From NCBI RefSeq assembly GCF_016908015.1, contig NZ_JAFBDB010000014.1:1-33427 (forward strand): a stretch of 33,427 nt of DNA, read 5' to 3'. The first letter of the stretch is position 1. Every line of letters starts with the position of its first letter. Made by a program: the position numbers and the translations under genes. This DNA comes from Clostridium pascui (GTDB lineage Bacteria > Bacillota > Clostridia > Clostridiales > Clostridiaceae). The notes beneath the pieces were generated by a model. The model was not told the DNA's origin and searched no databases. It worked only from the letters and a program-made list of their open reading frames with translations. This document shows positions 33,219 to 33,427 of this stretch, piece by piece.

Positions 33219-33345
33219 AATTTAAATTTAAATTTTAGTGAGTTTTATCATTATAATCATGGATTGATGTGATACAATAACACATGTTGTCGCAAGAAAC
33301 GACAAATAAGTCGACAAAGATTTTAAAAAATGTTTTAAAAAGTTG

Positions 33346-33374
33346 TTGACAAGAAGAAATAAAAGTGTTAATAT
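33346..33374 (+). promoter_or_regulatory. rRNA operon promoter
   Basis: TTGACA (33346-33351), a 17-bp spacer and TAATAT (33369-33374). The downstream leader has GGTCTTTGAAAATTGAACAG, the sequence commonly seen just before 16S rRNA in clostridia. The 16S gene would lie beyond the window. Confidence 0.8.
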
Positions 33375-33427
33375 GTAAAAGTCGCTTGAGGCGATAGGGT
33401 CTTTGAAAATTGAACAGAGAATAGAAA

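Overview
The window is strongly AT-rich (roughly 70% A+T by eye). It carries spore-former genes (a BofA-like protein and a Spo0E-like phosphatase), a large Alu-type SRP RNA and the Firmicute gene order tRNA-Ser, SRP RNA, dnaX, ebfC, recR, yaaL, bofA. Together these point to a member of Clostridium sensu stricto, probably near the replication origin. I cannot fix the species. The window runs from the last part of one rRNA operon (5S rRNA, tRNA-Met, tRNA-Ala) to the promoter and leader of what looks like the next one.

Layout. 1-290: 5S end, two tRNAs, terminator. 388-5309: HD-domain protein, NiaR-type niacin repressor, DUF362/ferredoxin protein and a large UPF0182 membrane protein in one operon. 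5371-7139: GlpA-like FAD/[2Fe-2S] oxidoreductase and a DUF1667 partner. 7145-8752: serS behind a near-consensus promoter and a T-box leader. 8834-9258: tRNA-Ser(TGA), tRNA-Ser(GCT), tRNA-Arg(ACG). 9214-19638: a mobile element of about 10.4 kb inserted in the 3' end of tRNA-Arg(ACG), bounded by a 46-bp direct repeat. 19642-24374: sodium/solute symporter, psd, TetR regulator, tRNA-Arg(CCT), tadA, tRNA-Ser(CGA), Spo0E-like protein, tRNA-Ser(GGA). 24381-28087: SRP RNA, dnaX, ebfC, recR, yaaL, bofA. 28262-33149: sfsA, NUDIX hydrolase, three small Cys-rich proteins, a long non-coding stretch that folds into several nested stems, a methyltransferase and a double-GNAT protein. 33346-33427: rRNA-type promoter and leader.

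The integrated element. From the left it has a tyrosine integrase, an excisionase-like HTH protein and a 60-aa protein on the minus strand. An XRE repressor diverges from them across a control region with four related 19-bp operator-like sites. Then come an accessory RadC with a Cys-rich small protein, an origin-like region with a putative rolling-circle initiator, a polytopic membrane protein, and a divergent pair: a DndB-family DGQHR protein and a 797-aa GHKL (MutL/Hsp90/MORC-type) ATPase. The last pair has no DndCDE or restriction partner here and sits in the cargo position. It is my best candidate for an undescribed, possibly anti-phage, system. The 7-mer AGCGGCT occurs five times within 1.42 kb around the DGQHR gene.

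Other themes. All four serine tRNA isoacceptor genes expected in a clostridium lie in this window together with a serine T-box-controlled serS. The TadA enzyme that converts A34 of tRNA-Arg(ACG) to inosine is encoded beside other tRNA genes. The segment 30400-30710 looks like a structured non-coding RNA. The yaaL start codon directly follows a terminator-like hairpin that hides its ribosome binding site.
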